In this document: piece by piece, positions 12,426 through 23,683 of the stretch
Layout of the letters: the number at the start of each line of letters is the position of its first letter
Position numbering within the stretch: position 1 is the first letter of the stretch
DNA from: Metallyticus violacea
Taxonomy: Eukaryota; Arthropoda; Insecta; Mantodea; Metallyticidae
Direction of reading: 5' to 3'
NCBI GenBank assembly: GCA_030762175.1
Contig: CM060833.1
Span: 68,947,501 to 69,011,500 of the forward strand
Length of the DNA: 64,000 nt
The notes under the pieces: model-generated
Database searches by the model: none
Told to the model about the DNA's origin: nothing
Seen by the model: only the letters and a program-made list of their open reading frames with translations
Translations under genes and position numbers: made by a program

Positions 12426-13007
12426 GAATAATTACATGTTATATTTAATAATTGGTTATGAAATTGGTTGATATTCTGCACATGACAGGCCTTTGTCACA
12501 TTGGATAATTGAATAATTAGGTTAGTGATGTATCTTTCTGCATTAGTACCTAACAAATGGAGGCTCTATATGAGCTGGTAAGGATAGATAAAATAATGAT
12601 TTTTAATTTTTTTAAACAAATTAGTAATCTGTGAGAATTTTCTTATATTTAGATTTATACAGTTAAAACATTTAATTAAGCAACCCATAATACTTTAACA
12701 TGCTTGCAGTGAAGGAAAATGATTAGTAATAGCTGTAGGTAATGATTGATGACATTTGTATATGCCCCATTGCTTTGGAAATAAAACAAATATAAGCATA
12801 AAAATAACTTATTGTAAGCATTATGGAATGACTGCATTTGCTGAAGCTTATTCCTTTATTTGAATTAAGATATGAAAATAAGTTAAAGAATATGCTTGCA
12901 GAGTGTGTGAAATAAATAACTGCAAATCCGAATTTATGTGTATGTTACATTAAAAAAATGTACACTAGCCAAATTTATTAATCACATTATATGTATATTT
13001 TTTTCAG

Positions 13008-13258
13008 GACTGTATTAAGGTTGAAGAACAAATTGCTGCTTCTGAAAAGCAGGCAGGAAACCATTTGAAGGAACAGATAAAATCTATGGAACAGGTAGCC
13101 TCAAGAGATGCAGAGAGTTCAGAAGAGGACTCAAGACAAGATTCAACACAAAAAAGAGCATCCCGTGAAAGTAGTGTTTGTAGTGAGGAAAGCCAGGAAA
13201 GTGATGCTGATGCTGTATTGAAGGATCGAAAAAGTGCATCTTTAATTGAATGGTCCAG
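13008..13258 (+). CDS. ZMYND8: ZMYND8-like exon B: acidic, Ser-rich segment
   Basis: The acceptor is ttttttcag before 13008, entered in phase 0. The donor is TCCAG|gtatgc at 13259, leaving two bases of an Arg codon that the first base of exon C completes. It encodes about 83 residues beginning DCIKVEEQIAASEKQ. This is a helical, charged stretch followed by Ser/Glu-rich sequence (SRDAESSEEDSRQDS, SSVCSEESQESDADA) with many possible acidic-kinase sites. It ends LIEWSR and continues as FEESAAKL in exon C. There is no catalytic or zinc motif. Low complexity and charge suggest a disordered linker. Inverted PLE copies lie in both flanking introns (see findings). Confidence 0.88.
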
Positions 13259-13549
13259 GTATGCTGCTTCTTCCTCTTTTCATCTCTACCTCCTTTAGAG
13301 TTATGTATTTAAAATAATTCTGTCCTGTATAAGGATATGATTCGAACAAATTACAAAGTTAAATAATCCACTACATCTGTAGAACACCTAGTTTCAAACT
13401 AGAACCTAAGCTGCTAATTTATTTATTCATTACAGCGTAGGATTTTGTTAAATTTAAGAAACTCTGTGTTAGAATATCTACAGTAAAGCAATTGTGTGTT
13501 CTAGATTAGGCTAGTGAATCAATTTTCTACTCTTTTGCTCACTTACCAT

Positions 13550-14130
13550 TTAAGTTCTTAGAATATGTTTCATGGGCCTTTTACTGCATTATCAACTGTA
13601 TGTCAACTGCTGGATTTCTTGATGATTGGACATCTTTGGTGTAGCTCTGGTGAACATTTAATGAACTTTTGAATAAATTTGTCATCTGTTGGGATCTTGA
13701 AGTTCATAACCTTATCCTCACATTTCTGTATATAAATTCCTTCTCATATTCCCAGCTCCATTGATCTATATACAAATTTCAGAAAAGTACTTTCCATTTA
13801 TATGTTATGTTTGTTCTTCATGTGCTAGCACCAGTTTTTCTGCCTGTTTGTATTTCGTGTGTCTCCAGTGTTCGTAGATTCTGATTCCTATATTTCTCTT
13901 TGTTTTTCCAATATATACTTTGTTGCAATCTGAGCAATTAATTTTATATATTCCTGGTTTTTCTCCAAGCCATGCATTACATATGTGCTTTAAACAGTAT
14001 GGTGAGTCTTGTGTCCAATGTCTGGATACAAGTGTTTCTTGTTCTAAAATACTTAGGCTTTCACAGCTGGTGTTAATCCAGTAAAATGTAGTTCCTGGCT
14101 TATAGGCTGTGATCCAGTTGATAAAAAAAT
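13550..14130 (-). mobile_element. Penelope-like element fragment, GIY-YIG endonuclease
   Basis: The minus strand gives KPGIYKINCSDCNKVYIGKT followed by KRNIGIRIYEHW and KYKQAEKLVLAHEEQ. GIY and YIG are both intact (about 13900-13960). Downstream towards 13590 a broken C-terminus ends in an IPTDDKFIQKF-like stretch. It belongs to a different PLE subfamily from 7440 (NCSDCNKVYIG in place of CADC..SYIG). Confidence 0.75.
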
Positions 14131-14430
14131 GACCAGATATTTTGTTTTATCCTGGCATGCAGGTTGTACCGAGATGCCAGATGGAGCTAAGGGCGAAATA
14201 TCAGATTTTTTTATCAACTGGGTCACAACCTATGTGCATTGGAACACTGGATTTTGTTCTCTAATGTTTTAACAACTTTTTACCATTACCCTTCCCCATT
14301 CTGCTTTATTGTCGAGTGCATCTGACAAGTATGACATTAACTGGAAGTGTATAGAATGGAAGTTTTTCTCAGTTTTTGATTCACCTTACTGAATGCCACC
14401 AAAGTTATTTCAAATTGGACTTTAAATCTG

Positions 14431-14516
14431 AAAGTGTGCCACTTAGTTGTCTACCATAGGCTATCAGAGGTAGAAAGTGTGCCACTTAGTTGTCTACCAT
14501 AGGCTATCAGAGGTAG
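14431..14516 (+). repeat. 43-bp tandem duplication
   Basis: The unit aaagtgtgccacttagttg... to ...tatcagaggtag occurs twice, at 14431 and 14474, with essentially no differences. This suggests a recent local duplication. Confidence 0.9.
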
Positions 14517-14705
14517 GTTTATTTTTACATGCATTAAAGTTTTATGTACATAAACAAGCAAGGTACGGTAGGAAATATTTAATATTTTAAAATATCTTCT
14601 GCTAATTTGGCTTTTTTGGTTATAATAAAAATTGATGCTGTACATTTTAAATATAATTTTATTAAAAATATTGTACTTACAAAGCTGTTCACAATGGAGT
14701 GGTAA

Positions 14706-15445
14706 TATATCCTAAACTTAGGTATTCATTTTTTTACACTAAACTCCACTTACATAAAGAGAGTAAGATGCGTTTCAGGAGAATCTCTCCCATGTTCAGT
14801 TGCTCACCGAACCGCCGTTACTCGAAATGATGGCTGGACACCTGGATGTTTCTGTGGTGGCCTTTGTTGGTTGAAGTAGGAAATTGCTGAGTTCATCCAT
14901 AGGAGGAAACTGAAAATTCATTAGGTTTTCTCTATTTTTTAATATAAAAATTTTTTCCCAAGTGGATAACTCCAAGGGTTATGAAGATGTTTCAGCAGTA
15001 TAATTTCCAGTTTTATTTCATGGTTTTTGGTCCAAAAGTGAGCTGCACCTGCTTAAACTGAATATTCCTAAAATGTTCTTTCCTCCGAAGGAAGCAGGTG
15101 GATAAATCAGCAGTAGCAGCTCACTTTTGGACCAAAAACCATGAAATAAAACCAAAAATTAAACTGCTGAAACATCTTCACAACCCATTGGAGTTATCCA
15201 CTTGGGAAAAAATTTTTATATTAAAAAATAGAGAAAACCTAATGAATTTCAAGTTTCCTCCTATGGATGAACTTAGCAATTTCCTACTTCAACAGAGGCC
15301 ACCACAGAAACATCCGGGTGTCCAGCCAGCATTTCAAGTAATGGAGGATCAATGAGCAACTGAGCATGGGAGAGATTCTCCCAAAACACTTACGTAAGTA
15401 AGTGGAGTTTAGTGTTAAAAAAATGATTACCTAAGTTTAGGATAT
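14706..15445. mobile_element. PLE foldback: inverted pair of 3' ends with endonuclease C-terminus
   Basis: The left arm (14706-15050) and right arm (15090-15445) are reverse complements over about 345 bp. Both carry the PLE endonuclease C-terminus. On the + strand (15098-15355) it reads DKSAVAAHFWTKNHEIKPK, then LELSTWEKIFILKNRENLMN and FPPMDELSNFLLQ. The loop is only about 40 bp. As RNA it would form a very stable hairpin ending about 410 bp before the 2.8-kb exon. Sequence is close to the 7440 copy. No RT is present. Confidence 0.9.
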
Positions 15446-15596
15446 GCTTTTGTTACCTTCTTAATCTTCCTAACAAAACTTAACACTATTAATGATTGTG
15501 AACATACATCAAAATAAAGGTATTCTTAGTGAGTTTAAACTTCAGATTTCTGTACGGCTCACAGTGCAAAACAAGTTCTTGTATTTTATTTTTTTA

Positions 15597-15627
<31 letters not shown>

Positions 15628-15853
15628 TGGACCTTAATAACTAAACTTTAATTTGAATGTTGTTTTTATTTATTCCAAGAACCTTTAGCTCAGGAGCATA
15701 TATTATGAATGTGTCTTAGATCCTCATATTTGGGAATTTATGTTTTGATTTTGATAGTTAATCTAATATATTTTCTTCGGTGGCTATTAATTTAATGCTC
15801 TAGAACCAACCAGTGGTATAAAATATTTCATGATTTCATTCATTTCTGTTCAG

Positions 15854-18698
15854 GTTTGAAGAGAGTGCTGCTAAATTGACAACTGGTGAAGAAGAAGAAG
15901 ATGATGAAGAAGATAAACAGAGTAGCTCTTTTGATGATCCAAAAAAGGATGAATCTAGCAACAGTAGCATTGGAGATCTACCAGAAATGACAGGTGCTGA
16001 ACACTCGTCATCAGAAAAATCCGAAGAAGAACGGAAGACAGCATTTGAACTGGAGACTTCAGAAGTGGTAAAGAAGGTTGCTGAAGGACTAACTAAGGTA
16101 GCCATAGCAGATAAGCTGCAGGAGAAACTGCTGCTGATGGAGAAAAATTTGCAGCTTGTGGAAAATGAGAATGAAGACTGTGAAACTTCTGCTCAAGACA
16201 AGGAGGAAGAAATTGATGAACATAAGACTGATAATGATGATGATGATATAAAAAAAACATTTGCAGATAGTGCCAATAATGAGAGAATTGAAACAGAAAA
16301 TACTCAGAAATCTGGTGATGGAGAAAAAGTGGCAGACATTGATAATGGTAAGGGAGTTTCACCAACTTTAAACACTGACACAACAATATCAGAATCAGCA
16401 GCTGGTGAAAAGCAGGCCACAGAAAAAGGAATACTCTTTAATGTGGATAACAATGAATTGCCGGAGGAGGAAAAGGCAGATGAATTACCAGAAGAAGCAG
16501 ACAAAATGTCTTTTAAAGAGCCAGAAGAATCAACTGCACAAGCTTCAGAAACTGTTATGGATAAGAAAGAAAATGAAGAGAGCAGCAGAAGTAGCAATAG
16601 CAGCAGTTCTGCTGATAATGAGATTAAAGCTGCAGAGCCTGCAGCAGATAGCATGAAAGGAGTTGTAAGTTCTAGCAAAACTGAAAAGCCATTGGATTCT
16701 AATAAGACTGAAAAGCTTTTAGGTTCCAGTGAGACTGAAATGTTTGTTGGTTCCAGTGAAACTGAAAGGGTTGATTCCCCTAAGGATGAACAGCAAAATG
16801 GTTGCGCTGAGAAGGAAATAGAAAGTAATGAACAGCCAAGCAATGCAAATTCTGAAATAGAGGAAAGTTTGTTGCCAGGGAATAAGAATGATAGAGAAGC
16901 AAAGACATCTGTGTGTGATGAAAATGATGTTTCTGGGGGAAACATTGATATAGTGCTAAAAAAGGAAGTTGAGGAAATGGATGACACTATTGTTGATAGC
17001 GAGATCAATAAAGAGAAACTAACCAAAAATGACAGCATTGCAGCAAATTGTGATAAAATTGAGAATGAGACTTTGAATGAATCATCAGAGAAAACAGTCA
17101 CCACTGAATTACCAAATCAGGTTCACATTGGTGAAAATCCAGGCTCAGAAGTTAGTGAAAGGGCACTATCTCCATTAATAGCCTCAAACAATGAAAATAT
17201 AGAAGAACGGAAGTCTGAAGAAACCACTACCACATCATCACAGCAATTTACTGAAGTGCCTTCTGCTTCAGAGAGCACTATTGAACAACATTCTGAGACA
17301 ACAAACTCATTGGTTCAGAAGTCAGATAATGACAAAGAAGCTAATAGCAGTATTACCTCAATGGACAAATCAGCGGATGGCAATAGTGATACATTAAATA
17401 CAACTGACACACCAGAAAGTGGTGCAAATGTGAAAAATAAAACAACTGACAAAGAATCTGGTACAGAACTACTGAGACCTATCAAAGAAGAACCTGTAGA
17501 TCCAGACGAAGTTACAGGAGATGCATCTGGTACTAAAGTTGCAGAACATAGCATTGACAACACACTAACTGAAACCAGACAGTTTAATTCTGCTGCAGAA
17601 AAGGAGAAGCTTTTGACAAGTAAAAATGTCAATTTGAGCTCTGAGGACAAAGACAGACAAGCTGCTAATGAGAGCCCTGCATTATCTGACAAAGATGGAA
17701 TTTTCCCTTCATTGTTTCTAGATCCCAGTATAACTATAACTGTGGTGAATGATAAACAGAGTGAAACAAGTGAAGTGCCAACAGTTAGCAAATCAACTAA
17801 CAGTTCAAGTGAGATTAATGTCAATAATCTAAGGGCTAGTGTCAATCTTTCCAAAGATATAAGTTTAACAGTTGTTGGTGCGGACTATGGTGGTCACATC
17901 AGTTCTGGAAAAGAAATCATGGGACTGGACATGGAGTGTGATCATGCCAGTGATCACGATTCATGTGATTCCCCACAAAACAGTGCACCAGCTGCAGCTA
18001 CCTCATCTTCAAGTTTGATGTCGCTAACCGTCCAGAACTCTCCTTCATCAATATTAGGTCAAAATGTTGTCAAAAAAACTAAAAAGAAAGCAAATACAAG
18101 TGCTGACTCCCTTCAAGCTAGGTCCAGAGCAAGGAAGTCATTTCCCAATAAGCCTATCTTACCGAGTGTTAAGGTAAAATCACAGCCAGAATTAATGAAT
18201 GGTACCACAGGGTTTGGTAACAAACCTAATACACTATCGCGACGTAATTCTGTTTCAGGCTCAGATTCTCGGTTGAACTCTTGTGGGCCACTTTCCCATC
18301 ATGACATAATGCCTCCACAGCAACATGGTAGCCAAATGCAAGCTGAAGGTAGGACTGTTGGAGATAGTAATTCCATTATAATGGCCCCTCCCATGCTTGG
18401 GAACAATCTGCCACAAAATTCCACCAATCATATACAAGCACTCAGAGCAGTTAATGGTAACATTGGTGCACCTTCAACACATTTAGTAAATGGGAACTCT
18501 GAGGCAAATGTACCCCCTAGAATCATGGCACAGCAGGGAACAAGTGGACCAAGGATTTCACCAGCTACAGGAAACAATGCCCGAATGCCTCCACAATTGC
18601 AGCCTCGACCTTCCGGACCACTGCTCTCTCAGCATCCCCCAGCAATACCACCTGAAGCGGGGCAAGTTACTGCTGAACTTAATCGACATTCACAAAAG
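15854..18698 (+). CDS. ZMYND8: ZMYND8-like exon C: 2.8-kb acidic disordered region
   Basis: The acceptor is ttctgttcag before 15854 and the donor CAAAAG|gtagtg is at 18699. It encodes about 948 codons with no break. Composition is extreme: Glu, Ser, Asp, Asn, Thr and Lys dominate, with little hydrophobic sequence, as expected for an intrinsically disordered nuclear linker. Visible pieces, counted from the TTG at 15876: four 9-residue repeats around residues 266-301; a possible SUMO site PIKEEPVDPD (Lys about residue 537); a basic, NLS-like stretch KKTKKKANTSADSLQARSRA near residues 732-751; and a Pro/Gln-rich tail with MPPQLQPRPSGP. Vertebrate ZMYND8 is also long and disordered between PWWP and MYND, but I cannot align this region residue by residue. 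Reading into the intron adds VVYKKKP and a stop at 18720-18722. Confidence 0.92.
16671..16778 (+). repeat. Coding minisatellite, 27 bp x 4
   Basis: Four in-frame units inside exon C read SSKTEKPLD, SNKTEKLLG, SSETEMFVG and SSETERVDS. Each has the form S-x-[K/E]-T-E followed by four variable residues. Their DNA has diverged, so the expansion is not recent. No known function is attached to the motif. Confidence 0.85.
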
Positions 18699-18879
18699 GT
18701 AGTGTATAAAAAGAAACCCTAGTTTGCAGAGGCTGCTAAACTTATTTAATAGAGCCACGTATAATAAAAATTTAATAATATTAGTAGTGGTAGTAGTTCC
18801 TTTCACCCATAGAGGAGCATAGGGTGTTAATGACAGACTTCCATCTGATATGATTTTCTGCCATAGACTTACTTATTGC

Positions 18880-19145
18880 CAGGTATGGCCAAGGTTGTTA
18901 AGCTACAGACTCATGCGCAGGAGGTTTGGGGTTTGATTCCTGCCAGAATCATCCTTGCTGACAGGTTTTTCCCAGTTTTTCCTCAGTCTTCATAAATGCC
19001 AGGAAGATTCCCTAAACTTAAGCCTGGAATGTTTCCTTTAAAAAAAAAAAACTCCTTCCCCACATTATAATTTCATGTATCGTCAGTGTCCACTGCCTGT
19101 GGTGCCTCAGTAGTAAAAATGGGCATTAAACAAATATTAAAAAAA
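18880..19145 (+). mobile_element. tRNA-derived SINE, family 2
   Basis: The head carries tggccaaggttgttaagcta with a B-box-like ggtttgattcctgcc. A middle section has cccagtttttcctcagtctt. The 3' end is actgcctgtggtgcctcagt and then aaaatgggcattaaac before A-rich sequence. It matches the copy at 32813 over its full length. Confidence 0.85.
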
Positions 19146-19149
19146 TTAG

Positions 19150-20055
19150 CTGCCTTCCATGTTTTTTGCAACTTTCCACCTCTTCTTTCACTGATCATCT
19201 CCACATTCCCCTTGAATGATCTACTTTCCTTGCTCCTTAAGGATACCAATCAGCCTTTTAAAATGCTTGCAGACTATCTACCTTCCGTTATTTTCATTTG
19301 AATTTCAATTGATCCTTCTGCTAGTCTCCATAAATTTCATTCTGGTTATAATGTTTAAGATTCTATGCAAGCATCTACTTAAAAAAGTTTGCAATTTTGC
19401 TATAATGAAGTAATTGTTTAACCAAGTAATTGAATCATGTAGCAGGACAGCTTTAATACTATTGTTAAAGATCTTTAGTTTATTTATTGATTCCTTTTTA
19501 TGGCATAGAGTTGCACAAATATAGTTTGTCTTAGCAATTCTGTTTCTAACATTTTCATTTGTTCCTTTGTCTTGAGTAACTGTTTCCTAGATAACGTAAT
19601 GAATCAACTGTTTGTATTTCTTGATTTTCAGTCAGTAAGTATCTAGGAGTTTTAGAAGTAATGCAGAGTTCATTTGTTTTCTTTGTGTTTATTTTAAAAC
19701 CTGGCAATTGGCATACAAAGCAGGGATTTTCTTTTGCCTCTCAGCAAGAAGATATATGTTATCTGCATAATCTAAGTCTTCAAAGTACTGTGTTAGATTC
19801 TGTCTACGTGCTTTCTCTTTACATAATAATCACTGGAGATGGAGTACACCTTTGTTGCATGCGCCTATAGAAATAGGCTGTGAGAGCTTATTGTAATGAA
19901 CTTGATGCTTATATTGATAATAAATTTCCTTTACTGTTTCCCTGACAATCCATTCTTTTGCAACACATTCCCAAATACATCATGTTTCAAGGGTTCAGAA
20001 ACATCCGAATAAAAGTGGCACATAATGTTGTATTCCAATTCATGCTTTGTTCTAT
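19150..20055 (-). mobile_element. RTE-like LINE, C-terminal RT portion
   Basis: Broken minus-strand frames read EDLDYADNIYLLAERQ (the catalytic FADD box, here YADN, about 19755-19785), then GFKINTKKTNELCITSKTPR and QTVDSLRYLG. These are followed by KIFNNSIKAVLLYDSITW, KLQTFLSRCLHRILNI and a WYP-stop-GARKVDHSRGMWR tail. The order and wording match the RT end and C-terminus of RTE-type LINEs (vLLYGsEtW...LQ.F.NRCLR.IL.I...P.GkRkrGRP..tWrr). Many frame breaks are present. It sits against the SINE tail at 19145. Confidence 0.75.
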
Positions 20056-20106
20056 AATACAATGCAAGAAATTTATATAATCTGTACATATGCATATTTT
20101 GGTACA

Positions 20107-20108
<2 letters not shown>

Positions 20109-20146
<38 letters not shown>
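20109..20146. repeat. (AT)n microsatellite
   Basis: About 18 AT units directly precede the left end of the mariner element. This is consistent with mariner preference for TA targets. Confidence 0.95.
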
Positions 20147-20149
<3 letters not shown>

Positions 20150-20158
20150 CATATACAC

Positions 20159-21321
20159 ACAAGGGTTGGAACTTAAATAGTAGCAACTATTTATTTACAA
20201 CCGATACAAAAGAATTGCATGTTAGCAACCTTTACTGTGCTTCAATGTAGTCACCAGCATTGTGTATAACCCGTTGCCAGCGATGTGGAAGTCGTATACC
20301 TTTAGCAGAGCCTATTCTCTTGATGGTGCAGATGGAGCGGTCTACTGCCTGTCGAATCTCTGGAACACTTCTGAAGCGAATCCCACAAAGTGGCTCCTTC
20401 ATCTTCAGAATCAAATCAAAGTCACAAGGACTTAAGTCTGGGGAGTATGGTGGATGGTACAGTACTTCCCAGCCCCATCGACCGAACAAATCAGCCACAG
20501 CTTGTGCTGTATGTGCCCGAGCATTGTCGTGCAAAATAATGGGTGAATTCTGCAGAAAGGTTTCCACTTCTTTCTCAAAGCTGGTCGCAGGTGGTGCTCC
20601 AAATACAAATAGTAATACTCAGCATTGACGGTCTGCCGTGGAGGAATGTAATGTGTTAGGATAACACCATCACAGTCGTACATGAGAATCACCATAACTT
20701 TCACCGTATTGGTATCTGACGAACTTTTGACTTTCGTGGTGACCCATCAAATCATTTGGAACCCATCATGATGCAATTTTTCGCATGCCCAGGTGTTCCT
20801 TCAGGATGTGAAACACAGTCGTATGCACTAATCCACTTTCTTGGGCGAGCTTACGAATTGTCTGGCGTCGATCACTGTCCAGTAACGCGGCAAGAGCATG
20901 CACTTCTTCTTCACTGACGCTCGTAGGACGACCTGCCGGATGAATGTCTGCCACAGTTTGCTGTCCATCTTTGAAGGCTTTTACCCAACGTGTCACTGTT
21001 CTGTAAGGAAATGCAGATTCCCCGCAAGCCTCTTGAAGACCTTTATGACACTGTCGTGCTGTACGACCTCTGGAACATTCAATCTTGATCCAACTCCGTT
21101 CCTGTTTTGAAAACATAGTGACAACAGTACTTTAGACTGCTAGCTCACAAGTGACTGTGTTTCTCTCGATGGTGAGCATGCAGGTGATGTGGGAAGGGAG
21201 AGTCCATTTGCTCTGAGAAAAGATAGGTATGTAAACAACGTGTGCTATCAGCGACAATATTAGATTCCATTGCATAGCATCTCCACAGCAGTGTTGCCAC
21301 TATTTAAGTTTCAACCCTTGT
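20159..21321 (-). mobile_element. mariner-family element, D,D34D transposase on the minus strand
   Basis: The ends are inverted: acaagggttggaacttaaat at 20159, and the reverse complement of the right end is acaagggttgaaacttaaat. The transposase starts at 21116 (minus) with MFSKQERSWIKIECSRGRTA, a HTH N-terminus, then GRPTSVSEEEVHALAALLDS and VFHILKEHLGMRKIAS. After a stop and a frame change come YDCDGVILTHYIPPRQTVN (first Asp), ILHDNARAHTAQ (second Asp) and YSPDLSPCDFDLI (third Asp). There are 34 residues between the second and third Asp, as in classical mariner. The C-terminus ends HNAGDYIEAQ with a stop at 20232. At least two frame disruptions make this copy non-autonomous. The right end is followed by TA (21322 on); the left duplication is not clear. 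Confidence 0.88.
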
Positions 21322-23339
21322 ATATATTAATGCTCAGGAACAATAGCATTTATTATTACATTTTATTCTTTAGTTACATTAGTGATAAATGCATGCATAT
21401 ACAATATAACTGCTATTTAGCTATTTTACAGACATTTGACAAATTTTTTTTATTTTAAATGGGGTTTACCTTAAGGTTTCAGCAAAAAGCACTCTATAAA
21501 TCTTGAGTGTGTATTAGCAAAATACATTATTTATATTACAACTAATACAAGCACATACATGCTCTACAAGTTTCAAAGAATGCAAATATATAGTATTTTA
21601 ACTACACTTTCAGAACATCCACAAAAGAAATATTTATATATTGACATTAAGACAGGAAATTGCTCTGCCTGTATACATATTTACAAAATTTTCATTATAA
21701 ACTCAAAATTTGCATCTCATTTACTCTCTCTATAAAGAGTTGTCCACTTTAAATCATTTGATAAACTTCTGAACATAGTCTATATTGGCAACAGCTTCAC
21801 TGAACATTGGTGGTATTATTTCTTTGTTCCTGTCATTGTAATCATCACCACCTCATCATCTTTCAGAGAAAGAGTTTTTTTTTGCCTTCATAATGAAGTT
21901 TATTGAAACCAGCTCTGACTTAACTGAAATAATGTGCATGAGCAAAATGAAGCCAAGCTGATAATTCAAGCTACACACTATGACAGATGACCAAACACCA
22001 CAACCAATACTAAAGAGCAAACAAAGCCAGCATACTTGGAAGTGAATTGGCAGTGGTTTAGGTGGTGTATATTAGTCTTCGGTCTGCTAGTGACTTGATA
22101 TTCGAGTATATTCATATATGAAATGGCCATACTCAACTGAGAATGGATATGTACATCTGATAGCATTTACTTTGGCTAATGTAGGTTTTGCTCTAGTGCA
22201 AATTATGCTAAATTAAGTATGAAATGCCAGTGCTCTTATGGAATAATTTTCAGAACTTTTTTGCAAATGTGAGTTTATGCTAAATTAAGATTAGCAAAAT
22301 TGGACTTACACTCTACTGAACATTTTCAAAATATTCACTGATTACTTTTAAGTGCAGTGGTAATGATTTACAGGAACATCTAAGCAAAATATACATATTC
22401 ACATTTCAGTTAATTGAGTCTGTAAAGAATAAATATAAAGGTGAAAATTAATTAAGCTTATTTTCATAATAGTTAAGTATATTTCTTGGCACAATTAAAG
22501 AAAATGCTTAAATGAGAATAAGCTAGTGAAATTGAAGATATTGTAGTCAATACCACTTTAACAAAATTGCAGCCCTATAATATTGCTATTACATGAACAG
22601 GTAGTTTCATATTGGCTGTGAATAGCTGAAAAGCTAATTGTGTATTGCTAGAGATAAATAAATTAGGTCCATTTGGTGTTGATTTTTAAAGCACCTTGCA
22701 TTAAAATGGAATTTTTCAGTAATCAGTGGAGTAAAATTTGAGAAATTATAGATAACACACATCTAAATACAGAAGCAAAGCATAAAAATTATAAATCTAT
22801 TAGTAAAGAGGTTTTAGAATTAGTAGTATATTATCCCCTTGGCTTATAATCTTGATCTTCAAGATTAGCTTTGCAGGAACATAGAAAATGCAAATGTGAT
22901 TCTCTCCAGCATCATGACATTAGAATTAGTAAGAATACAGTAGTGAATAGACAGATAAAATTATTTTTCAATGCAATGTATGTGCTTTTAATGTATGCAA
23001 TGCTTAGACTGTAGCACCTTTTGAATAATCTCTTAAAATTAAAGGGTTTGAATGTGGAAGTGGGATATCATAAATTAAAAGTGTGAACAGTTCCCCTGTC
23101 TATGCTCACCCTATGATAACTACTTCTTGAGCATTAAATGAATATACACAATTTTGGTATCAGTGGCATGCACAATGACTTTTGAAGGAGTGCAGGAAGA
23201 ACTCTGTTTTACACATTTGTCTTTAAAAACTGAAGCTTATGTCAAAACTATTTTGCTATGGGAGTAAAAGTTCATGTTGATATAATTGCTTTTACTTGCA
23301 TGTCTCATGATCAGCACTGACACTACAAACGTATTTGTT

Positions 23340-23580
23340 TCAATATTATTCCATTTGGAATCAAACACAGTGAAACACTCATTAACAATCTCTTCTGGAT
23401 CAAAATATTTAGTAACCATAGAGTTCAATTAAAAATGAATGTAGGAATGTGAAACGTCAAGAGAGTTTAATATATTGACATGATTTTAGAAGTTTTACTT
23501 TTAATTCAACAAGACCATAAAGAGTGTTGTAAATATTTCAACTCAGAACAGATTATTAACATGTTTGTTTATGTGTCAGG
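23340..23580. repeat. PLE terminal fragment pair
   Basis: The text tttggaatcaaacacagtga...caatctcttctgg and, further on, cataaagagtgttgtaaata...ctcagaacagattatta are the two outer parts of the foldbacks at 32329 and 52798, here in inverted relation around unrelated AT-rich sequence. No coding capacity. Confidence 0.6.
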
Positions 23581-23683
23581 AATTGGCATTGAATAAAGAG
23601 TGGATCTGTTTGCAATTTCAGTGCATGATATCCACCTCTAGTTTAGTACAGGGTTTTGCAACAGTTGTTTAGGTAATTGCATT

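Larger units (their letters stand above)
2888..13007 (+). other. Intron (10.1 kb) of the ZMYND8-like gene
   Basis: This intron runs between the donor gtagaa and the acceptor tttttttcag. It holds, in order, a LINE 3' part, a SINE, a LINE RNase H piece, a PLE, a Jockey-like LINE, a decayed mariner and a PLE end, each listed separately. The stretch 5270-6850 shows nothing I can name apart from a (GT)n run. The stretch 8640-9060 has only a short stem-loop (about 8704-8740). 12430-13007 looks unique and AT-rich. Confidence 0.85.
13259..15853 (+). other. Intron (2.6 kb) of the ZMYND8-like gene
   Basis: This is the shortest intron seen here. It contains a minus-strand PLE endonuclease piece (13550-14130), a 43-bp tandem duplication (14431-14516) and a 740-bp PLE hairpin (14706-15445). 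The last 400 bp before the acceptor ttctgttcag are plain AT-rich sequence, including a T-rich run near 15583-15630. Confidence 0.85.

Noticed and set aside
16304..17104. Open frame of 266 codons on the minus strand inside exon C
   Set aside because: It is the complement of Glu/Ser/Asn-rich coding sequence, giving artificial Ser/Phe/Leu-rich protein. No domain, and the + strand frame is well supported.
17315..17854. Open frame of 179 codons on the minus strand inside exon C
   Set aside because: Same reason: shadow of the + strand exon with biased composition.
20260..20628. Open frame of 122 codons on the + strand
   Set aside because: It is antisense to the mariner transposase, whose minus-strand motifs are clear.
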